NCBI RefSeq assembly: GCF_901709675.1
Contig: NC_051090.1
Span: 1,299,342-1,363,341 of the forward strand
DNA: 64,000 nucleotides
Source: Syngnathus acus
Lineage: Eukaryota; Chordata; Actinopteri; Syngnathiformes; Syngnathidae
Reading direction: 5' to 3'
Part shown: one piece after another, positions 48,001 through 59,700 of the stretch
Position numbering within the stretch: the first letter of the stretch is position 1
Layout: each line of letters starts with the position of its first letter
Program-made: the position numbers and the translations under genes
Notes under the pieces: model-generated
What the model saw: only the letters and a program-made list of their open reading frames with translations
What the model was told of the DNA's origin: nothing
Databases searched by the model: none

Positions 48001-50505
48001 TTTCGCTCGATGACATCATCGCCAAGCAGAAGCCTAATAAGTGCTGCACGCTCATTTACACCTCAGGAACCACCGGCCAGCCCAAAGGAGTCATGCTCAG
48101 CCATGATAATGTAAGCGCCTGATTCACATGTGCCCGAATTTTAAAAAGCGGAGCGCCCCAGGCTCTTCACATAGGACATCGTTTGTACGCATTGATTTTG
48201 AATGTCTCCTTAACCCTCAGCTGACATGGACGGCGCTCTCCACCGCTCGGCACGTGGGCCTGACGGATGCCACAGATTCCCAGGAGGTGGTGGTCAGTTA
48301 CCTTCCCCTCAGCCACATCGCCGCCCAGATGGTGGACATCTGGCTCACCATGAGGGTGGGCGGGGTCACACATTTTGCTGACCCCGATGCACTTAAGGTC
48401 AGTCGTGTGGTTTATGATGATGACGCCACGATGATCTCTGGGTCTTGAAAAATCTGTCAAAACACATGCTTGAGTTGTGGTGCTGTCCGTTTGCAGGGCT
48501 CGTTGGTGAACACCATGAAGGAGGTGCGTCCCACGGCCTTCATGGGGGTGCCACGTGTCTGGGAGAAGATGCAAGAGAAGATGAAGGCCACTGGAGCAAA
48601 GTCGTCGGCTGTTCGCCGCAAAGTTGCTGCCTGGGCCAAAGACGTGGGTCTGCAGACCAATCTGTCCAAGATGAACGTGTAAGTAAATGCAGCGTTGCAG
48701 TTTTGGACTTTTTACTAATCCCTTTGGAAGAGCTGTTTGAAGATGCCTTTTCTCTTGAAGAACCAGAGCAGCGGAACACACACCGTTGAGTTACCAAATA
48801 GCCAAGAAGCTGGTGTTCAAGAAGGTGCGCAAGGCTCTGGGTCTGGACCGCTGCCACAGGTGCTACACGGGTGCCGCCCCTATTACCCGGGACACGCTGG
48901 AGTTCTTCCTCAGCCTGGACATTCCATTGTACGAGCTGTACGGCATGAGCGAGTCCACCGGACCGCACACCATCTCCCTCCCAGATGCCTTTAGGATCAC
49001 CAGGTATTTGCCGTATGCTTTCACGCAAGGGTGTCCAACTCTGGATCCGTGGGCCGGTTCTGACCCTCGGGCCTTAAGGCAAGTGTCCCAATTTTTTTCT
49101 CGTTTTTGTTGCCCTCTAGCTGTGGCAAGGAGATCCCTGGGTGCAAGACAAAGTTGCACAACCCAGACCAAGATGGGAGCGGCGAAGTCTGCTTCTGGGG
49201 TCGCCACGTCTTCATGGGTTACCTCAACATGGACAACAAGACTGAGGAAGCTCTGGATTCGGAGGGCTGGCTGCATTCCGGCGACTTGGGCAAACGCGAC
49301 AGCAATGGATTCCTCTTCATCACCGGTCGAATTAAAGGTGCGCTTGTTTGCTTGTGGAGCACACGGATATGGGAGAAAGCTTTTTACTTCTTTGAACGGG
49401 AGCGCCGTGGCTTCTTTAAATAGTTTTCTCAACAATGTCATTTCAGAGTTAATCATCACAGCAGGGGGAGAGAACATCCCTCCTGTGCCAAGCGAGGACG
49501 CAGTCAAGGAAACCCTGCCGCTGATTAGCAATGCCATGCTGATAGGAGACAAGAGAAAGTTTCTGTCCATGCTCCTCACCATTAAGGTATGACAAAACAA
49601 TGTATTGCGTAAGCTTCACAGTCAACACGCGGTTCTCTTTTGGTCTGGCAGATAACACTTTGATTTTGATCTCAAATCTCATTTTCGATCTGTCAAAGGC
49701 TGTATGACGACACTGCCATCTTGTGGCTGATTGCAACACCACATGACGTGACCAAGGAAACAAATGTTAGACGAGGATCCAGTTTGGATTCTTGTTTTTG
49801 TTTAGATTCCTATCAGAGCAAGATGAGCAGGAAGTACTTGGAGAATATATTTGAAGTTTAAAAGTGCAATCTTTAAAACCACTTCTAGTAAAGATGACTT
49901 TTTACCTACTGACAAACGTTAAGGTACAGACAACACAGAGACGCTCAACAGTTTCACGCTAGAGACTTTTAAAATAGGACCACTTTTTTGGGTTCTTCAT
50001 TAAAATAACCGTGATTTCCCCTTCAGTGCCAGCTTAACGCTGACGGCGCCCCATTGGACGAGCTCGCTCCAGAGGCCGTGGAGATCTGCAGGAAACTGGG
50101 AAGTCAAGCAACGTGCGTCTCCGAACTGGCGGGCGGCCGCGATCGCGCCGTAAACGCTGCCATCCAGGACGGCATCAACCGGGTGAATGAGAAAGCCATC
50201 TCCAACGCTCAGCGGATCCAAAAGTGGCACATTCTCCCGCAAGACTTCTCCATCACTGGAGGAGAGCTGGGTAAGTAGTGGCCATCTCAATAACACGCTG
50301 TTCTCCGGAACATGCCTACTGGCTCGGTTAATGACTCGCCACCCAAAATGAATTGACGGACATGATGGTCTATTCCTTTTCTGCAGGTCCCACCATGAAG
50401 CTGAAGCGGCCGGTGGTGTCCAAAATGTACCAAGAGCAGATTGACAACTTTTACAAGGAAGTGACATCTCCGACAACCCCCGACAACCCGCTGCCTACCA
50501 AATAA
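45043..50505 (+). CDS. acsbg2: Long-chain-fatty-acid-CoA ligase, bubblegum family
   Basis: Activates long-chain fatty acids to acyl-CoA through an acyl-adenylate. Thirteen coding exons close in frame to 743 residues: 45043-45152, 45348-45415, 46133-46422, 47231-47319, 47688-47889, 47961-48110, 48221-48397, 48497-48678, 48761-49003, 49120-49337, 49447-49586, 50027-50270, 50387-50505. The N-terminus is acidic with an Ala-Pro run. The AMP-binding P-loop motif [18 protein letters not shown] is at about 286-303. [15 protein letters not shown] is the adenylate-contact motif, and [19 protein letters not shown] contains the conserved Asp and hinge. [15 protein letters not shown] and the C-terminal [14 protein letters not shown] carry the catalytic-Lys region. 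ACSBG2 is chosen over ACSBG1 because it lies between rfx2 and mllt1. The acceptor at 48760 competes with one six bases downstream. Confidence 0.94.
49019..49085. repeat. Short dispersed-repeat fragment in acsbg2 intron
   Basis: The fragment AAGGGTGTCCAACTCTGG ... CCCTCGGGCC resembles a truncated teleost hAT-type MITE end. It lies in the 116-base intron between the exons ending at 49003 and starting at 49120, so it makes up more than half of that intron. Its second end and duplication are not visible. Confidence 0.45.
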
Positions 50506-52980
50506 GAGAAACGAGTTGCTCGACACGAGACTCGCTCTTTGTTCGAATATATCCATCTGCTTGTTTATCGTTTTTTCAAGTTCTGTTTTTATTGCCTTAT
50601 TTTGGTTTACATTTGTGGACAAGAGAAAGCCATTGTAAATTCAATTAGCTTTGTTGTTGGTTTTTTTCAACTATTTATTTGTGTTGCATACGGATGTGAA
50701 GTAGCAGCAAAGAAAAGCTCGTTTGTGATGATGACCATTGATTGCACTGTCATACTTGAAAATCACAAAATTCCCCAAATAGCTTTGAGAAAAGTTTGAT
50801 TCAACAGCGAATTTTCAGTTTGCTTGGGCCAAAGACTTGTCCATACAGCCATACATAACACGTAACAAAGTCAATACCCTCACAATATTTAGGAACACGT
50901 CTTGTAAACAAGCATTGCAGTCAAGTTAAGCGGTAAGCTAATGCTAGCGTTAGCGAGAAGCTAACGAATGCATTTAAGGCATTATTGTGTTCCCCAAGAA
51001 TTACCTTCGATGCAATTCATCTGATAAAAGTGCTCAAAATACATCCGCAAGTGAAACCATAGAGCGCGAAGCGCTAAAATCAGCAAAAAGACTAATGCTA
51101 AGTATGCTAATGCTAGGAAAACGAGGGTATCATGGACACACAATAATGTGAACGTGAAATACAGGTTACTATTTTTGTGTCGTCTCAAGCTTACCGCTTT
51201 ACTCTGTCCGTCGTTTCCACAGATTGAAGGAACTGAAGCCTCAATGAGACCAAGTCTTTCGGCAAATCCTTTTTTTGTGTAGATTAATGCATCCAACAAG
51301 GGAGAATTTCGATCTTGGGCATCCTTGAGTTGTTTGCACGACAAAAGTCTCTCCGGGCAATAAAGATGGCGGAATGGTGAAACCGTTTGGCCGCCCCCAT
51401 TACTTTGTTTGGTAGACTGCCGTAATAGATGAAAAATACAAAATGGAGAGTAAGAAATATCCTCCAAACATATAAAAGTCCTGGAGACACGAAGTGCACA
51501 ATAAAATGTATTTAAAAGCTAAAAAAAAAAAAGGATTTTCCATGATATGTATGTAATGAAATCCTTCATTTGTGGATCGGTTGAAAAGGAAGTAGTATCA
51601 CATTTAAATTATGACGTTAAATCCAGATCGTATACTTTATATATTAAACCAAATCATCCAAATAGGTGAAGCTTTTTGGGCTGAGGTGACAGCTGGAGGC
51701 TCGCTCGTTCATTTGCACTGGTTGCGGCCTCCTTAACGTGTGTTCACTTGCTGTGCTCTTAAATGGTATTGGATTGTAAATATGCTTTTGCTTTCAACCT
51801 TCATGTGTTTGTTTAAGTGCAAGGAAAATGAAACAATGTTGGATTATATTCAACTGGTATAACTGAGTTCTTTATATCTAAACAGTTGGCACACTTTATG
51901 CAACTTGTGTCAAATACTATTATGATCCTCAAGCATTTAGTTTCCCAGAAAACAGTCTCTACTTGAAAACCGAAGTTGATGAAATCCAAAGAGCTGTAAC
52001 ATGGTTTGAAATGAAGAGAATATTCTCAGGCTTTGTAAGCACTCTTTTGATTGTTGTAACATGATGGCTTAGGGAACTGGCTCATGCAAACTAGCTGAAG
52101 TTCTGGGTTTACATGGTGTCATTTATTATTTCTACCATGTATTGTTTTGATGAAGGGATGTGAGTGAGTTTACCTTCTGTTAAATTACACTGGTTATATG
52201 CTGCCAGAATTTGTTCCTCAATTTAATGAAGGAGGCGTCCGTGTGTTCAACTGTAATTCAAAATAAGCACCAAGCTGTGACATTTCCTGGAAATTTGACT
52301 CAACTAACGATGCTCTTATTAGTAGGTATGTGGTTGGTGAGTCAGTTAGGCAGAAGGAAGCTCGTAAATGTCAATGACCAAACGGGAAATAATAAAGGTT
52401 GTCCATTCCAGTATCTTGTGTTTGTCTTATTTACAGATCCACACAGGAGGGAATACATTTTGTCCTAAATGTTTGTATGAACGTTGAAGGTGAATTCATC
52501 ATTTGTATGACATTTAAACTCATTGCAATTTGAAGTGATCAAGCAGTGCAAAAATAACCCAACTTTTTTCTCTTTCCATTTCTGGCTGACAGGCATAACA
52601 TTTGAATGCTTTGACAAGTATTGGTAAGCTAAGTACTACTAACTACTACACAAAATGATAGTTTTGTTGTACATGAACAGGAAGTCTCACATAAGAGGTT
52701 GTGTTCCAACTCGATGTAACAAAGGTCATTTTACGGTCAACGAGGCCATGTGAAATGTTTTAACGGGGATTCATTGATGGTGGTGCCTCCATCACAGCGC
52801 CGTGACATCATTCTATTGATCAGCCCTGAAACAATAAGGATCCTTCCCACCAGAAAATAATTTGCCCGATGGATGATCAGCACGTGATGGGCCCGACCTA
52901 TTTCTGCGTGTCCTTTTCACCCCACACGCAGCTACATGAACTCCATATGAACCCCGTGACCGGGTCGGCCAATGACGAGA
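50506..52980. other. acsbg2 3'UTR and convergent intergenic region
   Basis: AATAAA occurs at 51500-51505 and 52391-52396, so the acsbg2 3'UTR may end near either. Between and beyond, I see only AT-rich sequence and short unsupported frames. The region separates the convergent 3' ends of acsbg2 and mllt1. Confidence 0.4.
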
Positions 52981-53002
52981 CACCGTGACAGTACTTCATG
53001 AC

Positions 53003-53008
53003 TTTATT
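53003..53008 (-). terminator. mllt1: Candidate poly(A) signal of mllt1
   Basis: TTTATT on the plus strand gives AATAAA on the minus strand, 3.0 kb past the mllt1 stop. Mammalian MLLT1 also has a long 3'UTR. Nearer hexamers exist (for example near 55168), so shorter forms are possible. Confidence 0.4.
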
Positions 53009-56000
53009 ATGATTTTCAAAATAAAAATAACATTAAAATAACATGTTTTGACGATGACAACAACTTGCATCATATGGCCACATGGTGGCATTTCAATGCC
53101 AAGTTTGTCTTTTACCAAATTGAGTTGCTCATGTGCCCTTCAGCTGGTTTGTTCTGTGTTGACCACATCTTGATGTTGCCACCAATTTTCTCACAACCCC
53201 CCAGTCAAAGAATTGAACCCTTATAAATACACATGCACCCTGTCCACAGCATTTTTTCTGCTCTTCCTTTAAAGATGCACACAGCAGATTATTGACCTCA
53301 GCTGTATCGTCCAAGTGTAAATGGCCAGCTCCCGCAGTCCCCTCCTTTCCTATGACGTGTTTGTGCCGAGCGAGCGCATCGGCTATGAAACCATACATCA
53401 AAGCACAGGAAAACCAAAATAAAAAAATTAAAAAAAGACATTTTTTGTTTTTAGCTTAACAGCTCCCTGAACAAAAGTGTGGCGTTCTCTCTGTGGTCCA
53501 GTTATTGTGACTGGAAGCAGACAGTGATTAAGTTGAGGTCATCCAGCAAACATCTGCAACACCTGCTTCTTGGTGCTCAGCTGTCATGAGATACACAAAA
53601 ACATTACAGGGAACGTGCCAGGAAAAACAGTTCAGGCCAAAAAAAAGAAAAAGAGCTTCGAGAGGGCATGTTGGTTGGTGACGGCTAGTGACAAAATGTG
53701 CCCAAATTCAAGACAATTAAATTAACAAAAACAATTTGGCAAAAAACAATCAAATAATATCATATTGCATGTAAATATTGTATAAAATCCTTAAAAATAC
53801 AATTTAGGTAACTATTTAAGTACTGAAGTCATCACAGCCAAAAGTGCAGAGGTCCATAAATAAAACGTAGACTGTGGGTAGACTGCGGGGCATTTCTTGG
53901 GTCAACATCCACTCCAATGACCCAGTTGGGTAAAAAGAGTAGCAGGTCAAACAGTCAAGAGTTCATGAACTCGGACGTCCACTCAGAAGAGGACGCCTGG
54001 CTGTCACACAAAGCAACTGGGAGTCGGTCGGTCGGTCGGTCGGGGTTTTGTTGACAGAGGCACAGGCGGGATGGGCCGGGGGGGGCGTTGAAGGGCTGTT
54101 TCAAAACAACAGCACTGCGCAGAGTGACGGCCCCTGCAACACGCCAGTATTAAAGCTACACAATAAATACACAAAAGGCAGAGCGGCAAAGGACGCATTC
54201 AGTTCAAGTGTGGACCTCGACCCCAGGCTGTTGCATGGCATTTCTCTCCATCTTGTGGAACTGTGTTGAAGCCTAGGCGGGAGCTTCATCAAGAAAGGCC
54301 ATTGCCCTGTCGAATGTGAATGTAGTGCTTTGCTGCCATCTTGTGGCAACCACGTGCAACTACAAACCTGTTGTAAACATTGCTATTACTGTCATGGACT
54401 ATGAAGTGAACTGGGTTAGGTTCCCTGTGACCCTGAGCACACTTTTTCAGCTTTCATTCACTTAACAATATCCATACTTGTACACGTGATTGGTGAAGAA
54501 CTCTGCCAGTTGCGTGAAATTGGTTTTGGGTTGAGATAACTGGGCTCTTCAAAGACTGATTCTATTGCGAGTGGTCATCATGATTTGATATTTCACCTCA
54601 ATTTTCCCCAGGAAGGGAGGTCACATACACAGCAGCCCAAATCAACAGTTTCTACAGCTAGTTCATATTACGTACCCCCCACATTCAACACAGAGCTAGT
54701 GGCAGAAAAGCAAAAACATAAACACCAGTTATAACATTGTACAGTTTCTACAGAGATGACGAGAGGAATGACTACAACTGCCTACAAGGACACCGAGGAA
54801 GAAAAAGAAGCCTTTAAGACAATACTGACGAATCAGGCAGCCTGATTAACACTTGGTTTCCCCCTTTTTCAAAGCGGTGGGGGCGGTGGTGGTGGGGGGG
54901 GATGGGGTGGGGGGATGCTGGGGAACACCCACTTCATGCTGCAGAAAGGCACTAGAGTGGGCTTGTTGCTGTTGGGCGTAGAAAAATAAAATTGATATAC
55001 ATTCATAGCTCACAGGTCATTTAACCGCAAATCTGGGAGTAGAAACACAAATGCATTTGTAGAAAAATAAAATATTAATAAAAAAAAAAACTAAAACAAA
55101 AAAAGGGGGCGGGGGCACATGGCCCCTACTTTTTCTTATTTTTGGATTCTGGGAGACGAGTATGGCTACTTTTATTAGTTTTACAAATCCACCAGTCGGC
55201 AATCCAAGAACGCACCGGCGACCAGCAGTGGAGCCCTTTGGTGCACGCTGGCATGAGAGGGAAGGAAGGAAGGAAGGAAGGAAGGAAGGAAGGAAGGAAG
55301 GAAGGAAGGAAGGAAGGAAGGAAGGAAGGAAGGAAGGAAGGAAGGAAGGAAGGAAGGAAGGAAGGAAGGAAGGAAGGAAGGAAGGAAGGAAGGAAGGATG
55401 CACTTGCAGCTTTGGGGGTGCTGGGAGGTGAAATTTGGAGAGGCATTGGCGTGAGGTCAGGGCTCAGCTTTCAGTGCAAGAGCAAAGTCAACACCATGCA
55501 TGTTGGGATGTTGGGAGAGCAGCGATGCCATCCAAACACGCAGGCACGCACGCACGCCCGCACGCTTGCTTCCACATGTACACATGCGTGTGCGTTCCAA
55601 AATAAGAAAAGTCAGTAACTGCCAAGGCCCAATGCGGCTGATTGCAGGGGGATGGGATGTGGAGTGATCTGGCCGGGAAGGAGTGTGAATGGAAAGAAGG
55701 AGGAGGAGGACGAGTGTGACGCGCTGAAGGGTGTGCGAGGGGGGGCGGCTGAATTCCACGGGTCCGGCATGCCGTTAACTTCCTGCGGCGCTCCTCTCCT
55801 GCTGCCATCTCGGACTCTCCCGCTCACGCCGTCCTCCCCTTCCTCCACGGGTTCCCCTGCTGCCCCTCGCCAGCGTGTCATCAAGGTGCGGTGGCGGCGG
55901 CGGCGGCAGCGTCTTCGTGTGTGCTTCTTTGTTCTTACGCGTGTGTGTGGTTACGTTGCTTGCTGTTGAGCGATGAAGGAGCTGCTCCTCGAGGAGATAC

Positions 56001-56024
56001 GGCCATCTCCGGCTCCGCTTCCTG
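53009..56024 (-). other. mllt1: Probable 3'UTR of mllt1
   Basis: About 3 kb between the mllt1 stop codon and a candidate poly(A) signal. It contains G-rich stretches near 54890-54915, the GAAG tract, and several short frames without coding character. A 90-codon minus-strand frame at 53129-53401 shows no recognisable domain and is treated as untranslated. Confidence 0.4.
55257..55398. repeat. (GAAG)n microsatellite
   Basis: About 35 uninterrupted GAAG units give a strongly purine/pyrimidine-asymmetric tract of about 140 bases, probably in the mllt1 3'UTR. It is expected to be length-variable and capable of triplex formation. Reading frames through it (poly-EGRK, poly-PSFL) are artefacts. Confidence 0.98.
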
Positions 56025-56712
56025 TCACGTGGCCGTCGCCTCCAGGTAGCTCTGTAGTTTGCGGACGGTGGACTCGTCCAACGAAAAGAGGTCAAAGTCA
56101 AAAGTGGTGTTGGTCACGTTGAAGTGGCCCGTCTCCTCAATCAGGTTGACGATCTGAGACACAAAATCCAGACAAGTTGCTGGAAACAATTTGGACTCCG
56201 TCAACAATGGAAAGCAAGACATGAACACAAACCTGTTGCAAGACATTGCGCTCCCTTAAAGCCATCAGTCTGCGATGTAGGTCCACTAACTCTTCTGTGT
56301 AGGCCTGAATCATTTGGGAGAGAAGAGTGTCGTTGAAAAGCGCCACACACACTGATTGCAAAATACATTGTGTATAATAAAAAAATAAAAATATCCAGCA
56401 AAGCATGGATGTTTTGTTATGAGTTGAACGAGAGCCATCTGAAGGATGTTTGATGTGGTGCTCAGAAAAATACTTGACAAGAGTTCAGTGGCAGTTTGTC
56501 CAAACATCTGGATCCGTTTGCCAAAGCAACAGCAATCTATTTGGCTTCATAGGATACATGTGTAAGTTGAAGCATCAAAAAAAGTTGCGGTATTTACCCT
56601 TCCTACCTTGTCGTATCCCTTCTTCAACACCTTCTCCGAACGGAACGAGGAGTCCGGGCTCTTTCGGCCCGACACCTGTGTGCACAAGCAGAGATTTGAC
56701 AAAGTGATCACG

Positions 56713-56755
<43 letters not shown>

Positions 56756-59700
56756 GCTTGTTGCAAAACGGCTGGAATCAATTCCTACAAGCCAGAAAGT
56801 GTCAATATGAGTCAGCACTGTGAAAACAAATCCCAACTGGAGGTTTATAATAAAAACACATTTCCAAAGTGTTGTCATCATGATTTTCATTTGGTCAATA
56901 TGTGTCAGGCCTCACTTTATTATTGGAGGAGCTGTGTTTCTGCGGGGGTGGGGCCGGGTCTCGACTGGGGCGGTGCGACCCGTCACTGCTGTCACTCTCG
57001 CTGTCCAGGCTCAGTCTGACGGGGGAGGGACAATGTCATTAGGTCACTCACACACTTTCTGCACGTGTCAATGTTATCTATGGTTCGATTTCAGAGGGGG
57101 GGGGGGGGGCTTCGTCTGACTGACCGAGAGTCGCGATTGGGAGGATTGGTCTTGACGGGGGTCCCCTCCTCCGAGCTGCTGTCGTCATCGTCCGACTCCT
57201 CTGACTGGATCTCCTCCACCATGGATCGCAAGGGACCTGAGAGAAACAAAGAGCCTTCCTTGTTCGGACTACGATTGATATCTGGCAGATTTCATTCTTT
57301 CAAATTCATATAGTTTGACTTTTTGAGGACACATGGTATTTGTATGCATGGATATTTTGCGGGAATCAAGTTGAAAATACCGTACCTTGTCCTGGTTTCT
57401 GTCCCGGCTCAAAGTCCGAGTCTGAGCTGGAGTCGGAGCTGGAACTCGAGTTTGAAGGACTGGAAGGAGCCGACTGCTGTCGGATGACATCAATCGGTTA
57501 AATCCGCTCGAGAATGCTTTGATGCAATTTTGAATTCGAAAATAAATGAATGCAAATATTAATAATAAAAACAACAAAGACCTCTTTGTACTCTAGTTGG
57601 TCGAAAAAGGAAATGAATGCAAAGTGTCCCAACCTCAGACTTTGAAGATGCTTCATCCTCTGAATTGGAATCTTCTGACTCGGGAAGTTTCTTGGGTTCT
57701 TTCAAATCCTGTGTGTCGTTTTTGCTTTTGGCCCAGCGACCTTTTTCCTTGGAGTGTTTCTTGTCGGCGTAGGGTTGAGTGGCAGCGGATGATGATGACA
57801 CGCGAGGGGAACCTGTGAAAGCGGCGCCAGACGGGCCTTTGGGACCCTCGGAGCTGCCCTTTTTCTGCTTCTTGGCACTGGGTTTGGGAGACTCCACAGT
57901 CGAGGGTCTTTTGCTGGGGGCTTTGGATTCTGCAGATCCCCCTCCTCCTCCTCCTCCACCGCCACCCCCTCCACTCCCAGCCCCCCCTCCTTTTGGAGAC
58001 ATGCCCTCCATCTTTGACTCCTTCAGGGTGAGCTTGGGCTCCTTGAAAGCTGCCTTGGGCAAGACTTTGACTTCATCTTTAACTTTGATGTCTGAGGGCT
58101 TTTTCGAAGACGAGGTTGAGGAAGAGTCACGTCCGCTTTTGCCGCTTCCATCTCTGTCGTTGTCGCCTTTGGACGAGGCTTTACTCTCAGAGTCTTTTCG
58201 GGGTCTTTCGCGGTGCTCCTTGGTCATCTTGTGCGGTTTGGGTCCTTTGCTGCTCCCGCCGCCGCCGCCGCCGCCTCCTTCTTTACTGGGTTCCTGAAGG
58301 TAGAAAAACAAACAAGCAATGTCATTATAACAAAATGGCAGCTTTTTGTGATGTAAATAAGAGCACGATAAAGCATTTGAAAACTTGAATGTGACATAAG
58401 CCGTTCTTCTAAGACAATGCTGCTTTTAGCCATTTGACCGGCTACCTGATCACTTTTCTTCTCATTTCATCAGTTTTGCTCGGGACGTCCAGTTCTTGGT
58501 ACTGACTCTTTACGGTACAGTATATGAAATGCCTTGAAATTTTGACTTTGAACAATGAGAACCCTATTCTTGACTCGGGAAAGATAAAAACTTAGCAAAG
58601 GTCCGAGTAAGACCAATGTTGAGAATAGTAAAGCCTATTTTTTGTTGTCGTCTGGCTGCGGCCAGATCAAGAGAAAAGGCCGATTCAAAGATATTTATTA
58701 TTTGTGATGGATTTAACTGAGGCAAGACAGCGCGACACAGGGGGTGCTCACATTTTCTCCTTGAAGATAAGCAGGCCGACTAATTCAGTACGCATGCTAA
58801 TGCTAAACGGCAGTTGGTAACAATTATAGTCAGCCAGCAGCTTTAAAGGCAAACGCTACAATCAAAGCAAAGCAAAGCTTTATCCTCACAAAGAGATCAT
58901 ATGTGATGAATGACATCCGAAGATGCGGAGGAGAAATTAAGTACTATTTTTTTTTTTCTCTCTCCACATGGAAAGCGACAAAGGTTTGATCTGAGCCAAG
59001 TGGTTGTCAAATGACAAGCAATGTCTTGGCAGCTTAACCAACCTTTGACACATGAGAGGTCTTGGTTTTCTTGGGATCTGAGAATGCTGAGAGGGGGATG
59101 GTGGGGAGGATTGGATAGTCTGGACTGGGCCTGGACACTGCTTCGGCCACCTCCGGAACAACCAATACCTAACAAGGAAGATAGTTGCACATTACATGTG
59201 TTGTATGTAGTGTTCAGCGCTTTACTGCACTAAATATGGACTCAAGATCTCACCCCTCCAGCTTTGATCAGCTTTTTCCTGAAATCTTTGGTGGGGTTGT
59301 TGAAGGTGAGCTTCTCACAGCGGAGGTGATTAACAGGTGGATTGCCCTCCAAGTTCAGGAATAGGTCATAGTTGAAACACACCTTTTTTGGCTCTTCCTA
59401 AAAAGAAAATTAATTCATCATGTCAATATTAAAGAGGAACATCACAAAGGGGGGGGGGGGGGAGTGTTTCTGTTAACAAAATTAAAGACTTCTGTTAAAA
59501 CGCTATAAAAAAAAATTAAATTACAGCCACTATAGATTACCATTTAAAAAAATTTAGACACTCTTGATCATTTTACAATTGAACATTTTCATCTTTTAGA
59601 TGAATAAAAGCAATTGAACTTTTTTTTCCCCCCCTCTCACCTTGTTCTTGAAGTAGACCTCAATGAGCATGAGGAAGCCTGCGTAGCCCGACTCCTCCAC

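Noticed and set aside
48167-49600. Minus-strand frames of 204 and 245 codons
   Set aside because: Shadows of acsbg2 exons; they cross splice sites and share no known domain.
53129-53401. 90-codon minus-strand frame that might be a small gene
   Set aside because: No recognisable domain, no clear promoter, and it lies in the probable mllt1 3'UTR.
55017-55618. Frames of 89-158 codons rich in EGRK or PSFL
   Set aside because: Pure translation of the GAAG microsatellite.
57779-58297. 172-codon plus-strand frame with a poly-proline run
   Set aside because: Antisense of the glycine-rich mllt1 exon; the proline run is the complement of the glycine codons.
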